DNA of 64,000 nt from Linyphia triangularis (lineage: Eukaryota; Arthropoda; Arachnida; Araneae; Linyphiidae). The position numbers and the translations under genes are program-made. Below, piece after piece: positions 33,277-45,224 of this stretch (position 1 is the first letter of the stretch; each line of letters begins with the position of its first letter). Under the pieces are notes generated by a model. It was not told the origin of the DNA. It did no database searches and saw nothing but the letters and a program-made list of their open reading frames with translations. The stretch lies in NCBI GenBank assembly GCA_963978545.1, contig OZ021732.1, positions 32,394,123-32,458,122 of the forward strand, given 5' to 3'.

Positions 33277-35658
33277 CCAAATTTAAAATTAGTAATTTAT
33301 TACACTACTATTAAAAATTATTACATTACTATTAAAAAATTTTATATGTTTTTTTTATAATATAGAGAGATGTCTATTAAACTGGGTAGTAGAACATATT
33401 TAAAATGGAAAGGGTCAATTTCATTGCACTATTAATTGATAAACAAATCCAAAGAGTTAGTTTTACTTTAAGATAGTAATTGAATTTGAATAGCATAACA
33501 CCTAGAAAACTTATCATGCAGCTAATTTGAAGTATTAAAATCCTTCCTTTACACCAAATTAAATTATCTATACAAATTCCTTAAAATTAGCTATGATAAC
33601 TAGTACTGCACACTATAGACATTGTTTATGCTCAGTTATTACATCCTTATATTTTCTCAAGAAAATATAATTTATAGATCAGAGGAAAGTATACTTTGTA
33701 AATCAGTTATTGAAGTAAGTTCAGAATACATAAAAAAATGCTATATTGTATGGTTACCAGATCCTAATCAAATTATTACAGAAATTCGATATCAATATTG
33801 CAATTTATTTTACTAAATATTGGAATACAATTTGTGTCAGAAGCAATATTCAGTTTCTATTTGAGCATATCATAATTGGAATTGCAATTTCATGTTCAAT
33901 AGCTTATAAAATATACTATCACATAATATATTAAAAGATATATTTATGTTTCCGATACAATCTTCAACAACAAAAGTATGAATAATGCAGGTGTACTTAC
34001 TGGAGAAATGGAACACTAGTACTCTCACTATAACACAAGCTTCGCTGGATACGACTTCGTATCGCGGGAAAATGCAACACAACGTAAATAAATAAAAGCT
34101 CCAATCCTTCTAAAGCAAAGTCAAAAACTCACCAACTAATTGAAGATTTCTCGCCGTATTCGTATTTATATTAACGTTTGGGACATTTCTCGAAAAATCC
34201 AGTTTTGTTTAACGATCACTATACGGAAACACTTGAACCTCGAAATTTCCCGATTTATATAAATGGAAGCAATCTTTTTCTAACCTGCACTATCACTGTA
34301 AACAAATAAAATAAAATAAAACTGAACTCTAAAAGAAATAAGTAACTATTTACAATTATATGCAGAAAATTTGGGTAACAACATAGCACGCAGCGAGTAT
34401 TTTGGATAGGCGAATCGAAATGTTTTGCCTTAATGGCTGGCACGTGGCATGTTTTTGTCAACTTCCACGGCAGCCCACCGAGGCGCTTGTAAAAGATGCC
34501 AAAGTCGTCATTCCAGTGTTTTCTTTAGCTCAGTGCTTGAGCAATGAAAACACTCTGAGAATTAATGTTTAAATTTACTATTTTACAAATTTACCGTTTA
34601 AAGCGCAACCTGCTGTGAAGTTTTATGCTTGAAACATAATTGCTGCAAAAGTGTTCCCTTGCATTGCATTCCATGCTTTGAAATGCATTTATTTCGGAAG
34701 TGATATTAGCTTAAGACATATATATTTTCCATTAAAAATTATAAGAAGAAATATATGTACTAATTTGAAAATACCGATACATTGCTTCAGATGAATATGA
34801 ATTTTGAATATAAATTGAAAAAATATTAATTTTGTTCGCAAGTCTCAGTTACATTAGTCTTGAAACTTATCGGTCAATCAAATTCGAAAACGGCAGAAAA
34901 CAGCATACTTTGAAATGCACCCAATACTTACACATTGATCATCAAATTACTAAGGTAATTCTAGCTCTGGTAGGCTTGTAAGGTTTAACATATATACAAA
35001 GGAAAAAATCTAAAAATCGAGATTTTCCCCTCCGAATCCCCTGAAGGAAGCAATGTTCGAAAATTTTTAATCTCAATTATAATACACTTCTATTGGGGAT
35101 AGAATTATAAAACTTAGAATACAAGTAGCTCATAGCATATATAAATATAGGACAAATTCACCACACGCCGCAAAGCCTCTAAAATCAAGAAATAATAATA
35201 ATAAAAAAAAAAGTGTACATGACATTGTAAAATTGACGATTAGAGATATTTTATCGTCTACGAAATGATCGCCAATTGTAATTTCGCTCTCCCTCCTTTA
35301 CCAACTTTGTTCGCGTATTTGAATACATTATTTATTTCAAATAATTTTATATTATCATCATTCATATTGAAAGAATAGGTATGTCATGGACTGCGGTCCG
35401 GTAAATTTAACTATCTTAGAAAAATCTCGTGTGATTTGGATGTTGTTGAGAACGATTTTTAAAACTTCCTCAAAATCAAATAATAGTTAAAAGAATAAAT
35501 GAGTTGGCTAATTATATAGATCTCTCAGTTGGAAACCAACAAAAAGTTTGTCAATGGTCGGCTGTATACTAAGTAAGTACCAAAAAAACCATGTATGCTT
35601 AACCCTTTCAATTCTAGGAAGTTTCCTTGCAAATTTAAAAATTATGAACACTAAATAT
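33277..35658. other. Intergenic, no gene recognised
   Basis: Mostly AT-rich. The patches 33985-34085 and 34390-34530 are less AT-rich (GCTTCGCTGGATACGACTTC, GGCACGTGGCATG) and might hold regulatory or decayed exon sequence, but no ORF, splice set or RNA fold could be supported. Confidence 0.35.
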
Positions 35659-36880
35659 TTTAAAACCATCGATATAGATAAACAACTGGATAGACCGCTT
35701 AACGGTGGAGAAACGAGCCGTTGCGACCGCGGAAGCGAGATGTTTGGATGGAGGAATTTGTATTGCCGATGTGGATTTTCTTCGTTCTTTATGATGTATT
35801 CGCGTTACTTTTGATATTTGGCAAGCAAAAAATAAATTAAGAATAAAATATATTTGAAGAAAATAGTTTAACCAATAAATATAACTGATCAAAATAATTC
35901 TAAGTATAGGTTTTGTATATTTAGAAGAAACATTTGAGATTAGTTACTGTCGATATCTGTAAACGTGTTTCATCTTTATTGATCCGAATTTAATTCTTTA
36001 AATTTTAAATTACATGAATTAAATGTTTTAAAAATAAATTATTATGTAGAAGTTATGAGAATACAGTAAACAAATAAAGTAGACTTTTAAACTAGATTTA
36101 TTTTAGAAGTAGAAATTAAAAATAATTGAAGAAATACAGTAAACCAGTTGAAAATATGTAATAATAAGATTGCAAAATACAAATTCATACATTCAATACA
36201 CCAATTCAAAGAACAATTTAAGTTTCAAAAGCACACTATTATGCTAATTTTTTATACTCAATATTATTATATAACTTATGATTTTAAATATACAAGTTTT
36301 GAAACTTGTTTATTGCAAGTCAAACACATATATTTATTTGGTCCTATAATTCTGAAATGAGAAAAATGTAGAAAACTTTACCAAAACTAAATAAGTTCAG
36401 GCATTGTTCATAATAATATTACAGAAAATTGTTTTTGAGGATTTCCAGTTAAAAATCAAATAAATTGCATAGTTTAATAAAAAAAATTTAAATGGAGAAA
36501 AAATTTAAAAAGTAGTCGGGGAGTTTTTCCCAAGAAAAAAAATGTTTTGTTGTTAATACAGATCTAAGCATTGTTAAAAAGGACAAACTTATTCAATTTA
36601 TGAATGATGGTAGTTTTGTTTCTTTGATGATCAAGTGTTACTCTCTTGGCATTCGAAAAAAATCTAATGTTGTCATAAGTTCTGGCAAATTAGTTTTATT
36701 AATTGCGTTTAGTGGAGACTCTCTACAAATAATTCACCTTCAGTTGAATGTATAAAACCCAAAGTATTTAATTTTTTGACAATGTTACCGTGTTAAAAAT
36801 GTTGTTAAAGTTGTTCAAAACCTGTTAAAAATGACGAAGTAATTTTTCTGTTTGTTGCACAACAAACAATACTCCATCAG

Positions 36881-37058
36881 TTGGTTGTTTTCAGATTATC
36901 TGGCGCCGTCAGCAACACGAGGGCTATAATGCGCCGAAACATTCGTCATTAGACAAGCCAACATACATTTACAAACACCCATGCCTAACACGGGACTCGA
37001 ACCCGCAACCTCGCGGTCTAGAAGCCAGCACGCTAACCACTATACCGTTTGGTCGGCC
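36881..37058 (-). mobile_element. tRNA-derived SINE (family 1), inside the P element
   Basis: On the minus strand it starts GGCCGACCAAACGGTATAGT, contains the A box (TAGTGGTTAGCG) and B box (GGGTTCGAGTCCC), and ends in an AACCAA-type tail. It is flanked by the perfect 14-bp duplication CAATACTCCATCAG (36867-36880 and 37059-37072) and splits the P transposase reading frame. Related copies lie at 50731, 52028 and 62053. Confidence 0.9.
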
Positions 37059-37936
37059 CAATACTCCATCAGAAGCAAATTTTAATCCACCTTTAGTTAC
37101 ATTGCATGTAGGGATGGAACGGATATCCGGCAAATATCCGATATCCGGCATATCCGGTGGATTTTTTAATATCCGAAACCCCGTCGGATATCCGATTTGA
37201 AATACCGGACATCCGATAATTTCATTCGGATATCCGGCTGTATATCCGACCACCAGGTATCCACAAGAAATAATTTTTTGAAAAAAATAATTATCTTTTT
37301 CGGACAAAGGGAAAACCGCATCCTACACTTTTTTTTTCAAATTTTTTTTTTCTTGGACATAAATTACAGTCAAATTAGAAAATGAAAACAGAAAGAGGCA
37401 CCGTATTATTGACGCCGAGTTGATAAGCATAAACCATTCTTCCAATCTCTTTCCATACACATCCTTCATACGTGTTTTGCAATATGTTCTTTTCATTCCA
37501 AGTTTATGATCTGATTAATTCCAGATGTTATATTTGAATTCTTCTCCGTAAAACTCGAACCGAAATACTAATAAATAGTACTTTTTTTCCCATAACAAAA
37601 GTAACTTAAGAGTTTTAGTTATTCTCACTTCCTCCTTTTTTTCTGACATTTTCTAGCGAGTAAAAAGCAATAAATAGCCAATGCGCAATCCTCAATGCTT
37701 TTTTTTTGTTCTATCGACGATAATACCCTACCCCTTTATGCTGTGAATGGTATGGTCTAATTTCTGATTTTTCATTAGCAGAAGTTGAAAGCTGGTATAT
37801 TTTTTCTGACGTAAAATGAAGTATTGTAATTCTTAGGTCTTTAAAGCAGCGCCACAATGTGGAATTATATTTAGCTCTCTAGAATGCTTTGAATTTTAGT
37901 TTTCTCCAATTACAATCCAATTTGTAATTTTTAATA

Positions 37937-38765
37937 ATGGCTCATTTAAAATCACCCATTTGGAAGTATTTTAAAATTAATGGGAAATGACGAAAGCAAA
38001 GCCCTATGTGTTATTTGCTCCACAAAATCGTTTAAAAAATGTGCGCGGCAAAAGCCCAAAATCCTTTTCCACAAAACCCTTATGGAACCATTTAATGAGT
38101 GTGCATAAGGAAATTCACCGAAGCTTTAAAGACTCACTAAATGCATCAAATATTGATTAACAAGAAAAAACAATTCATCAAAACAAGAAATGCACGCAGA
38201 CAACATTGGAATCGAAATTATTTGTACCAAAATTGTGGAGTTTAGATGATCCTAAAGCAAAAGCCTTAACCACAAAAATATGTAAGTACTAATTTTGTTT
38301 GTTTATATTAAATATATATTTTAAATATGGTATAACATAATGTTGATGAATTTTGGGTTCGAAATTTTTTAAGTTTATATTTAAAGACGGAATATTCCGA
38401 TAAATCCAATTTAAGTTTTCTACGAGATTTCTTTAAATCCGTAATGTTTTAGGTGCATTGCAAAAAAAAAAAAAAAAATAGACTTCAATTTCATAAAATA
38501 TTTAAAATAAATCTTGGTCTATTCCTAGTTGACGTTAAAATATCGCTAAGCCGATTTGGCGCTCTTGATGCCATTCTCCATTGTGAATAGAAAAGGCTTT
38601 GGTCAGTTATTAAAATACCTAGCTCCTCGTTATCCGCTTCCAAATAGAAATTATTTTCGTGATAAAGCCCTGCCAGAACTATATGAAAAACTAAAAGTAT
38701 CAATATTACAAGATATAAAATCAGCAAAAACGATCTCTTTCACTCATCAACTAAAGTTTAAATAA
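37937..38765 (+). pseudogene. hAT transposase N-terminal fragment (BED finger)
   Basis: ATG 37937 opens MAHLKSPIWKYFKI. With a frameshift there follows a BED-type zinc finger (CVIC, then LWNHLMSVHKE) and KLFVPKLWSLDDPKAKAL to about 38280. A consensus donor GTAAGT (38283) and acceptor TATTCCTAG (38521-38529) suggest an intron, after which 38556-38765 reads PFSIVNRKGFGQLLKYLAPR and ALPELYEKLK, a block conserved in BED-containing hAT transposases. The rest of the protein is absent, replaced by the SINE and the right terminus. Confidence 0.7.
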
Positions 38766-38779
38766 AAAAAAATTAACTC

Positions 38780-39135
38780 ACCTTAATAGCACACATCCTC
38801 CCAGGGAGGTCCCTAGAAAGTCCCCAGTCATCCCCGGGACTACGAATGACTTCCCAGCCTGGGGGGATGTGTGCTATTAGGGCAGTGGCGCGACAGCCCG
38901 TGTGGACTAAGGCCTGCTGGGCCCAGCTCAGCTTTCTCGACTGTGGCATTTGTGTGTCACATAGCAGATGTTTCAGTCAGATGGTCATTCTGACGCCGAA
39001 CCCCAGTGTTTAGTTCCCAAGCATGCATGGTCCTCCTCAGTTTATTTCCTTCAGGTATAAACAGCTAAGTCAACCTTGCCCAGTCCGCGAATCAAACCAT
39101 GGACCTGTGGCATGCAGTGCGGTGCGCTAACCACT
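38780..39135 (-). mobile_element. Second-type tRNA-headed SINE inside the hAT element, with hairpin tail
   Basis: On the minus strand the head AGTGGTTAGCGCACCGCACT, then GGTCCATGGTTTGATTC, resembles the A and B boxes of a tRNA gene. About 250 bases of body follow, ending in an inverted repeat (38787-38807 against 38857-38877, one mismatch in 21). It is distinct in sequence from the family-1 SINEs. Target duplications were not resolved. It is GC-richer than its surroundings. Confidence 0.65.
38787..38877. repeat. Inverted repeat forming a 91-base hairpin at the SINE end
   Basis: AATAGCACACATCCTCCCAG pairs with the complementary arm ending GGATGTGTGCTATT, a 21-bp stem with one mismatch; further self-complementary GGGGAC/GTCCC blocks lie in the loop. 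Confidence 0.85.
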
Positions 39136-41076
39136 AATTATAATTTACTTAATACTTCATATCATGACCATTTTTTTCGTATAGCATATAGTATAACTAT
39201 CGTTTTTAGTATATAGACCGAATATCCGGCCGGATATCCGGCGAAATCCGTTTCGGATATCCGTATCCGGTAGACATGGTACCCCGGATATCCGAAATCC
39301 GGTATCCGGCAAAACTCACATCCGTTCCATCCCTAATTGCATGTAAGCGATTTGGCATTTTGATGGTATTGCATACCATAAGTATGGCTATTGCAATGAC
39401 CAATTTTTAATTTTGCTTTTGTTGTTAACAAACTTATACATGCTTTGCAGATTAGATTTGTGCTAAGCTGTTTCACTACATAACCTGAAATATAATAAAG
39501 AATATTGTCAGCAACATCTGACAAAGTGTTGTACTCTATTAGAAGTGATAACTCTTGAATGTTAGTATCTAATTCACTACTGTCTTCAGTACCATCAATT
39601 AAAGTACGCTTACTTGAACGAAATTCAAATATTGAACATTGTGAACTGTAATCTAAGTTCAAACAATTTGCAGTGGAATTTGGGGACACAGTGTTTCTAA
39701 ATAGAAGTTTTCTAAGGACATATTTAAATTGGTTTACGTTAGGGTTGTTATTGCATCCTCCTCTTGATCTTATACATGAAAATAGCAATTCCACATGATC
39801 CTGAGATATCTTGTACGTTAGGAAACATTTACTAGAGTTCTCAATTTCTATCGTCAAATGTATGGCCAGCTTTTGAATGCTGTTTATGCATATTACAAAA
39901 CCAAGTGCAAAGGTTTTACGGGGATGTTTGAAGACAGAAGTGATCTCTATTTTTAATGAAGAAAGATAGCTCAAGGTTTCGTTTAAAAAAGTTTCCCACC
40001 CTGACTTATTTGCAAGCCTTAAAGGTTGTTTAAAACCTGAGCTAAACGGGTTGCGACTGTTTAAACAATCAAAGAGTCTGTTAATTACTCTTATGAAATG
40101 AACAGTGGCTTTGCACCCATTAAAATTGGGATCGCTTTTCGACAAATGCTCGATTGCATCAGCTACACTACCACTTAAGGTTTGTGCAGGCTAATCGTAC
40201 ATTAATTTTCTTATTTTTGTACATTATGTGAACCCCAGAAAGAGAATTAGCAAATTTAATTGGTTATTTTCTTTGCAAATCATTTAGTTTTGTAATATAA
40301 TCGAATTTTACAACGCCTATATTGGACATTATAAAACCCATTTCGGCTAAAGTATTTCTGGCTAATTTCAACATGTGACAGAGATAAAAAAAATGCAAAG
40401 ACTTCTAACTCAGAAGCAGGATGTTTAAAAGAAGTTTTGAAATTGTTTCCTATTTCAAAATTACACCCTAAATCTGTCAATGTGCGAGTGTTAGTTTCGC
40501 TTTCATTTTCCATTTCTTTGCCAAATGCCCTTGAAAACGCATAAAAACAAGGTTTAAATAAATATAAATCAAGTGTTTTATTCTAGATCATAATACTATT
40601 TGTTCTGAATTTAAAATAGATTATTTATGATATGAATTGCCACATAAGAGATCAACCATTAACTACGAGCGATCAATGTTAAAAGTGTCATTTTAGATAT
40701 TTTTCAATAATAAATAATAAAAAAAATACATTTGTTTATTTGAATAACTATTTTTTATTTACCTGTGAAAACTCTTGTTGATATTTTTTCGATTTGTGCT
40801 GTTGTTGCAATTATATGCAACACAATAGTTAACCATGATTCAGGAAATCTTCCCACCAGTGGCAGGGAAAAAAATATTTCTGCCGGCGCGTTTTTCGCCC
40901 TGCGTTGCCATCGGAGCAGTCTATCCAGTTGTTTATCTATATCGATGTTTAAAACTAGTCATTGTTATGCAAATAAATAATACATTTTAAATAGCTACCT
41001 TTAAAAAAGAAGTGAAATCCCAGCAAAAATATCTCTGTAAAAAGGCGCCAAGTTCTTCATGCAGTGATTATGGCCG

Positions 41077-41404
41077 TGAAAAGTGTTGAGATCTAAAGTA
41101 GAGCTAAGTTTAAATTTGTTTTAAATTACGGGCAATGAATATTAGTAAAATTTTTGTCTCAAATTCAAAATTCCCCTGCGTAGGCCTAAATATCTATAGC
41201 TACAAAAATGCATGTGTAACTTGGCCACTACGCATCAATGAACCAGAATACGTAATGGCCAAGTGTCACAAATATTTTTGTAACTAGATATTTAGGTCGA
41301 TGCCGGGGAATTTTGACTTTGAGACAAAAATTTTACTAATATTCAATGCCAGTAGTTTAGAACAACTTTAAACTTGACTCTACATTAGATCTCAAAACTT
41401 TTCA
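41077..41404. mobile_element. Foldback/MITE-like element with ~150-bp inverted arms
   Basis: The left arm (TGAAAAGTGTTGAGATCTA ... AATATTAGTAAAATTTTTGT ... CCTAAATATCTA) and the reverse complement of the right arm (TGAAAAGTTTTGAGATCTA ... AATATTAGTAAAATTTTTGT ... CCTAAATATCTA) match along almost the whole length, with a short central spacer near 41235. There is no coding capacity. The target duplication was not resolved, so the superfamily is unknown. Confidence 0.8.
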
Positions 41405-41860
41405 GTGAAGAGGAATCTTTATCCCCTCAAATAGTTAGGTTCTTAAAATTATCATTTCGAAAATTTAATAAAAGTTAGTGTTTTACATCAATCACTACAA
41501 CTCTAATTTAAAATATTAGAATAACCAAAAGATCTAAATCATTGTCTTAGAAAATGCTTGATATTCTTTTAAAAAAAAGAGGGATGGGTGACAAAATTAT
41601 TAAGTATTCGCAGTAAGCTGAAGTATGACATGCTGTTCACATGTGTCTATAAAGTTAATAGAGATTTTATAAAAAATTATTGAAATGTTTAAAAAAAATA
41701 ATAATATTCCCAGAGACGATTAAAAATATTAGAATATCTGCAAAATTGTGTGATTAGTCAGCGTTGATTAGAAAATTTGCATAAATGGTGCCACTTTAGA
41801 GCTAGAACGCGTGTATAAAGGGTTATTTGAAAGTCCATTTGAGTACGTTCGTAGTTAAAA

Positions 41861-41990
41861 ATGGATCGCGTGAAAGATACACCGAACGCTACAAGACTGC
41901 GCTTGTGATTCTGCGTAATGACGGTCTTAGTCAACAGGCCGAAAAAAATTAATAGTTCTCAAGAAACTGTGAATAAAATTTTCCATTCAT
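41861..41990 (+). pseudogene. Tc1/mariner-like transposase helix-turn-helix fragment
   Basis: Reading with one frameshift gives RYKTALVILRNDGLSQQA followed by KKINSSQETVNKIF, which resembles the N-terminal paired-like DNA-binding domain of Tc1/mariner transposases. It is only about 40 codons with no visible inverted repeats, so the call is tentative. Confidence 0.35.
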
Positions 41991-42000
41991 GATATTTAAA

Positions 42001-42085
42001 ATAGTTCTGAATTAAGGATCTAATCATGATAGTTCTAAATTAAGGATCTAATCATGATAGTTCTAAATTAAGGATTAAAAACATG
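42001..42085 (+). repeat. 28-bp minisatellite, three units
   Basis: ATAGTTCTRAATTAAGGATC recurs at 42001, 42029 and 42057; the last unit is incomplete. Confidence 0.9.
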
Positions 42086-43511
42086 AGTACTAATTTTCGG
42101 CTTTCGAGAAATTTGAGAAATAGGAAAATGGGACATTCTACATTCGGAATATTAGACACCATTTTGGCCCCATAAAGTTGATTTATCATTATCGTAATAA
42201 TTTACATTTTCTATACCTATTCTTGAACAGATTTCTTTTGCACCAAATTTTAGATTTTTTGTACTAGATTTGAAATGGATGAGACAGGGACTGATGTAGC
42301 GTTTATATATAGAAATAAAAAATACACATTGGAAAGAGAAATCGAAAAAAAAATTAGTATCAATTAAATTAAATTACGGTTGTTGTTCAAAAATGAATTT
42401 ACTTTCAATCGGAACATAATCTAAACCGTGTTACTGCTATTTCGAAATTTAACTTAAAAAATGTTTGAACACCACCTACATTTTCATTTTTTGGACAAAC
42501 TACTCCAGTGAACTGAAAAAAGATTCTTAACTAAGTTTAAGCCGTTTTACAAACTGTTTAAACTTATATGCCTACGTAAATGAATATATTTTCTTCTATG
42601 ATAACTTTTAAAGAAAGTAAATACTAAATGCATCATATGTTAAATGATGTTGTACTAATTTTCATCCGTCATACTAAATTAAGCTTGAAAGATATATTAA
42701 TCTATTAATCCTTTGCCTACTAAAATAACCTTTCTTGACGATTTATCGTACTGCAGGTGGAAAAGTAAACTATCTTATACTGTAATATAAGAGATGTTGG
42801 GTCACTTTTCCATCCACACTGTGATATTAAATACTAAAGCAACACTACATTCTCTTACATTTAGACAATACATAATTATAGTGCTCTTTTTAATGATTTA
42901 TTTACATATCATAAATCTTAGGTTCTCTGTTGTGGCACCAAAGTTTACTTTCCCCTTTTACGTAAAGTTGGAAGTCTATTCTAGCCATATATATTAATAT
43001 ATTCTAATTTAATGTAAGTATAAACTGGGCTAGACCTGTATACAAAATTAGGACATTAATTCTCTTATATTGAGTAACTAAATCAAATTTATTGAAACTA
43101 TTTCAATTCACTTGATGTATATATAACACTTAGAAAATAACAAATTAAATTCCACAAATAAGAAAAGTTGTTGGCTAATTATTTCATTGTATAATCATCT
43201 ACAGCAATCTTATTCTGATATGTATATTTAAATTATTTTTAATGTTTTTTATATAGGTTGATAAATAAGAGTTGTGCTGAGTGTTACTATCCTCATTTCC
43301 CAAACAAAAACTCTGCTAAATTAAAACTGAAACATTAATAATGCAAGTATAAAATGTCAATTAATTAAGGTTTTTAAAGGAAATAGAAAATTTTAATTCA
43401 CATTGGACATGTGCAAATTAGTATTATATGATAAATTAATTGATTAAGGTATCATTTATTTAATAATTAGAGTTATAATTCATTTTTTAAGTTACATTGT
43501 AGATTTTATTG

Positions 43512-43548
<37 letters not shown>

Positions 43549-45071
43549 GAAATTTCTTAGATGTCTCTTCCAATAGTTTTTAATCCCATGTTACTTCCAG
43601 ATGGTATCCAACAGTTTTAGAATGCTTGAAGAAACTCGAGACTTAATTAAAACTTTTTATGCATAGAGATTAGTTTTTTCTGTACATTTCATTAGGGGCC
43701 TTTAAAAAACACATTTTTAATAATTTTTCAATAATTGAATTATTCATTTCTTTCTGGTTAAGCAATGTTAATTTTTAGCAACCACAAACTAACTTTATTT
43801 TTGATGCATTTAAAGTTGAGTTGATTTATGGAAAATTTCAAGTTTATTTAATTAGAAGAGAATTTTATTTAATTTGGATGAATTCCAAGTTTTAAATTAG
43901 GTTTGAACAAAATTCATAGAATAAAAAATATATTCATAACGTTTTAGTTCCAATGCATCTCAAGTTAGGTCTCTCTAATATCTGCAGCCATTTTTGCAAT
44001 GTTAATCTGTGGTTAATCTATCATTTTAAAATGATGTATAACAGTTTAGTAAATAAATTTTCAATCACTAAAAGACAAAATAGTGTTTTATTATACCCAG
44101 TATAAAGTGTAATTATTAGTGATAAGGTGATATTACCAATTATCGTATATTTTGGTGAGCTTTTCTTTTAGTAACTTTAAGTTTCACTAAGTAGAAGTAA
44201 AACTTATGCAATGGCTTTGCCCGTCCGTCTATCTCAGGTCAACATTTCCAGTCAAAACTACAGATTCTAAAGACATATGCGATGTATGTTAAATGTAAAG
44301 TCTCGACGAGACGAGTTCTCATACCAAAACTTTGCCTTAAGTTACGAATGGAAAGAATAACCATAAATCAATTTGCAGTTCCTTGAATCTGAATCATAAA
44401 TTATGCAGACATGTGGTACATCAATATGAAAGTGTTTTGAGATTTTCACGATTGAATAAAATTAATCTAGAAGTTTCATACAGAAGTGTTTTAAATTCAA
44501 TTTGAAGAGTGCTTCTGTAGTTACTTCGTGTTTTAATGAATTTTGATGGCTTTTGAATTTTTCTGGTGCAAAGGCTGTACTAGGTCAATACTACGCCATA
44601 ACATAATGACACTAATATTGAACTAGGAATTTGAATTAAAAAATAGAATTTTAATATTGAACTGAATTGAATTACGCCTTGTAATATTGAACTAGCTCAT
44701 ATAATACGGTACCAACACCTTAGCTAGTACCTTTCGCTCTGTAACTAAGCTACATTACCAATGAAAGGATATTGAAAAATTGAAAGAATTAACGTGCAGT
44801 GGTCACCCTTTTTCATCACGCCATTCTTATGACAGCCCACTGATACGATGCCTCGATTTTTGAGTATTAGACCGACGCTGGATCCACTGAAGGGCTATAA
44901 TTCTTTGGGATGTTTACATTTTTGGTTGCTAATAGAGATATCGAATTACAACTTTGAATTTTGGTGACAAGTTTTCTCCTCAAGTTTGAATCTAAATTCG
45001 CAATTTTTTTTTTTTTTATAAAGAACTCCAAAGAAATAATTGATATAGATTTTGTTAAGGTATTTACAAGG
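42086..45071. other. AT-rich intergenic, nothing recognised
   Basis: A poly(A) run of about 28 bases at 43519-43546. No ORF with a recognisable domain, no tRNA. Confidence 0.4.
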
Positions 45072-45073
45072 TA

Positions 45074-45187
45074 CAGTACCCCCCCCAAAAAAAATCAGAA
45101 CCATGGCTATATCTTGTGCTCTAATTGTTGAAATAACAAACAAAAGGTACCGTTGTAAATCGTGGAAGGTTTTTAATAATTGCATGT

Positions 45188-45224
<37 letters not shown>

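Larger units (their letters stand above)
37109..39335 (+). mobile_element. hAT DNA transposon inserted in the P element
   Basis: Inverted termini TAGGGATGGAACGGAT (left) and ATCCGTTCCATCCCTA (right) with the perfect 8-bp duplication ATTGCATG (37101-37108, 39336-39343), the hAT signature. Subterminal regions are packed with ATATCCG motifs (at least 8 on the left, 4 on the right). Inside is a truncated BED-finger transposase and a further SINE (38780-39135). The C-terminal catalytic and dimerisation parts are missing, so the element is non-autonomous. Confidence 0.9.
36564..40513 (-). pseudogene. P-element/THAP9-like transposase, C-terminal half, interrupted
   Basis: Minus-strand pieces in order: 40513-40280 (TSFKHPASELEVFAFFLSLS); about 40300-40150 (YITKLNDLQRK, HIMYKNKKINVRLA, QTLSGSVADAIEHL); 40145-39344 (DPNFNGCKATVHFIRVINRL, SQDHVELLFSCIRSRGGCNN, ILYYISGYVVKQL); after the hAT insertion, 37100-37073 (NVTKGGLKFASDGV); after the SINE, down to a stop at 36564-36566 (IIHKLNKFVLFNNA). 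These match the order and wording of P-element and THAP9 transposases, including the diagnostic SQDH..ELFFSCIRSRGG block. No THAP zinc finger is found. Stops, frameshifts and insertions make it a pseudogene. Confidence 0.85.
35667..40947 (-). mobile_element. P-superfamily DNA transposon with nested insertions
   Basis: Inverted termini of about 29 bp (35667-35695 and 40919-40947) start CATCGATATAGATAAACAAC and are flanked by the perfect 8-bp direct repeat TTTAAAAC (35659-35666, 40948-40955). P elements make 8-bp duplications and have ~31-bp inverted repeats. A decayed P/THAP9-like transposase lies inside on the minus strand. A SINE (36881-37058) and a hAT element (37109-39335) interrupt it. 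Without those, about 2.9 kb of P element remains, and the transposase N-terminal half is missing. Confidence 0.85.

Noticed and set aside
34390..34530. Possible host promoter or first exon
   Set aside because: Slightly raised GC only; no ORF, TATA-initiator pair or splice donor that hangs together.
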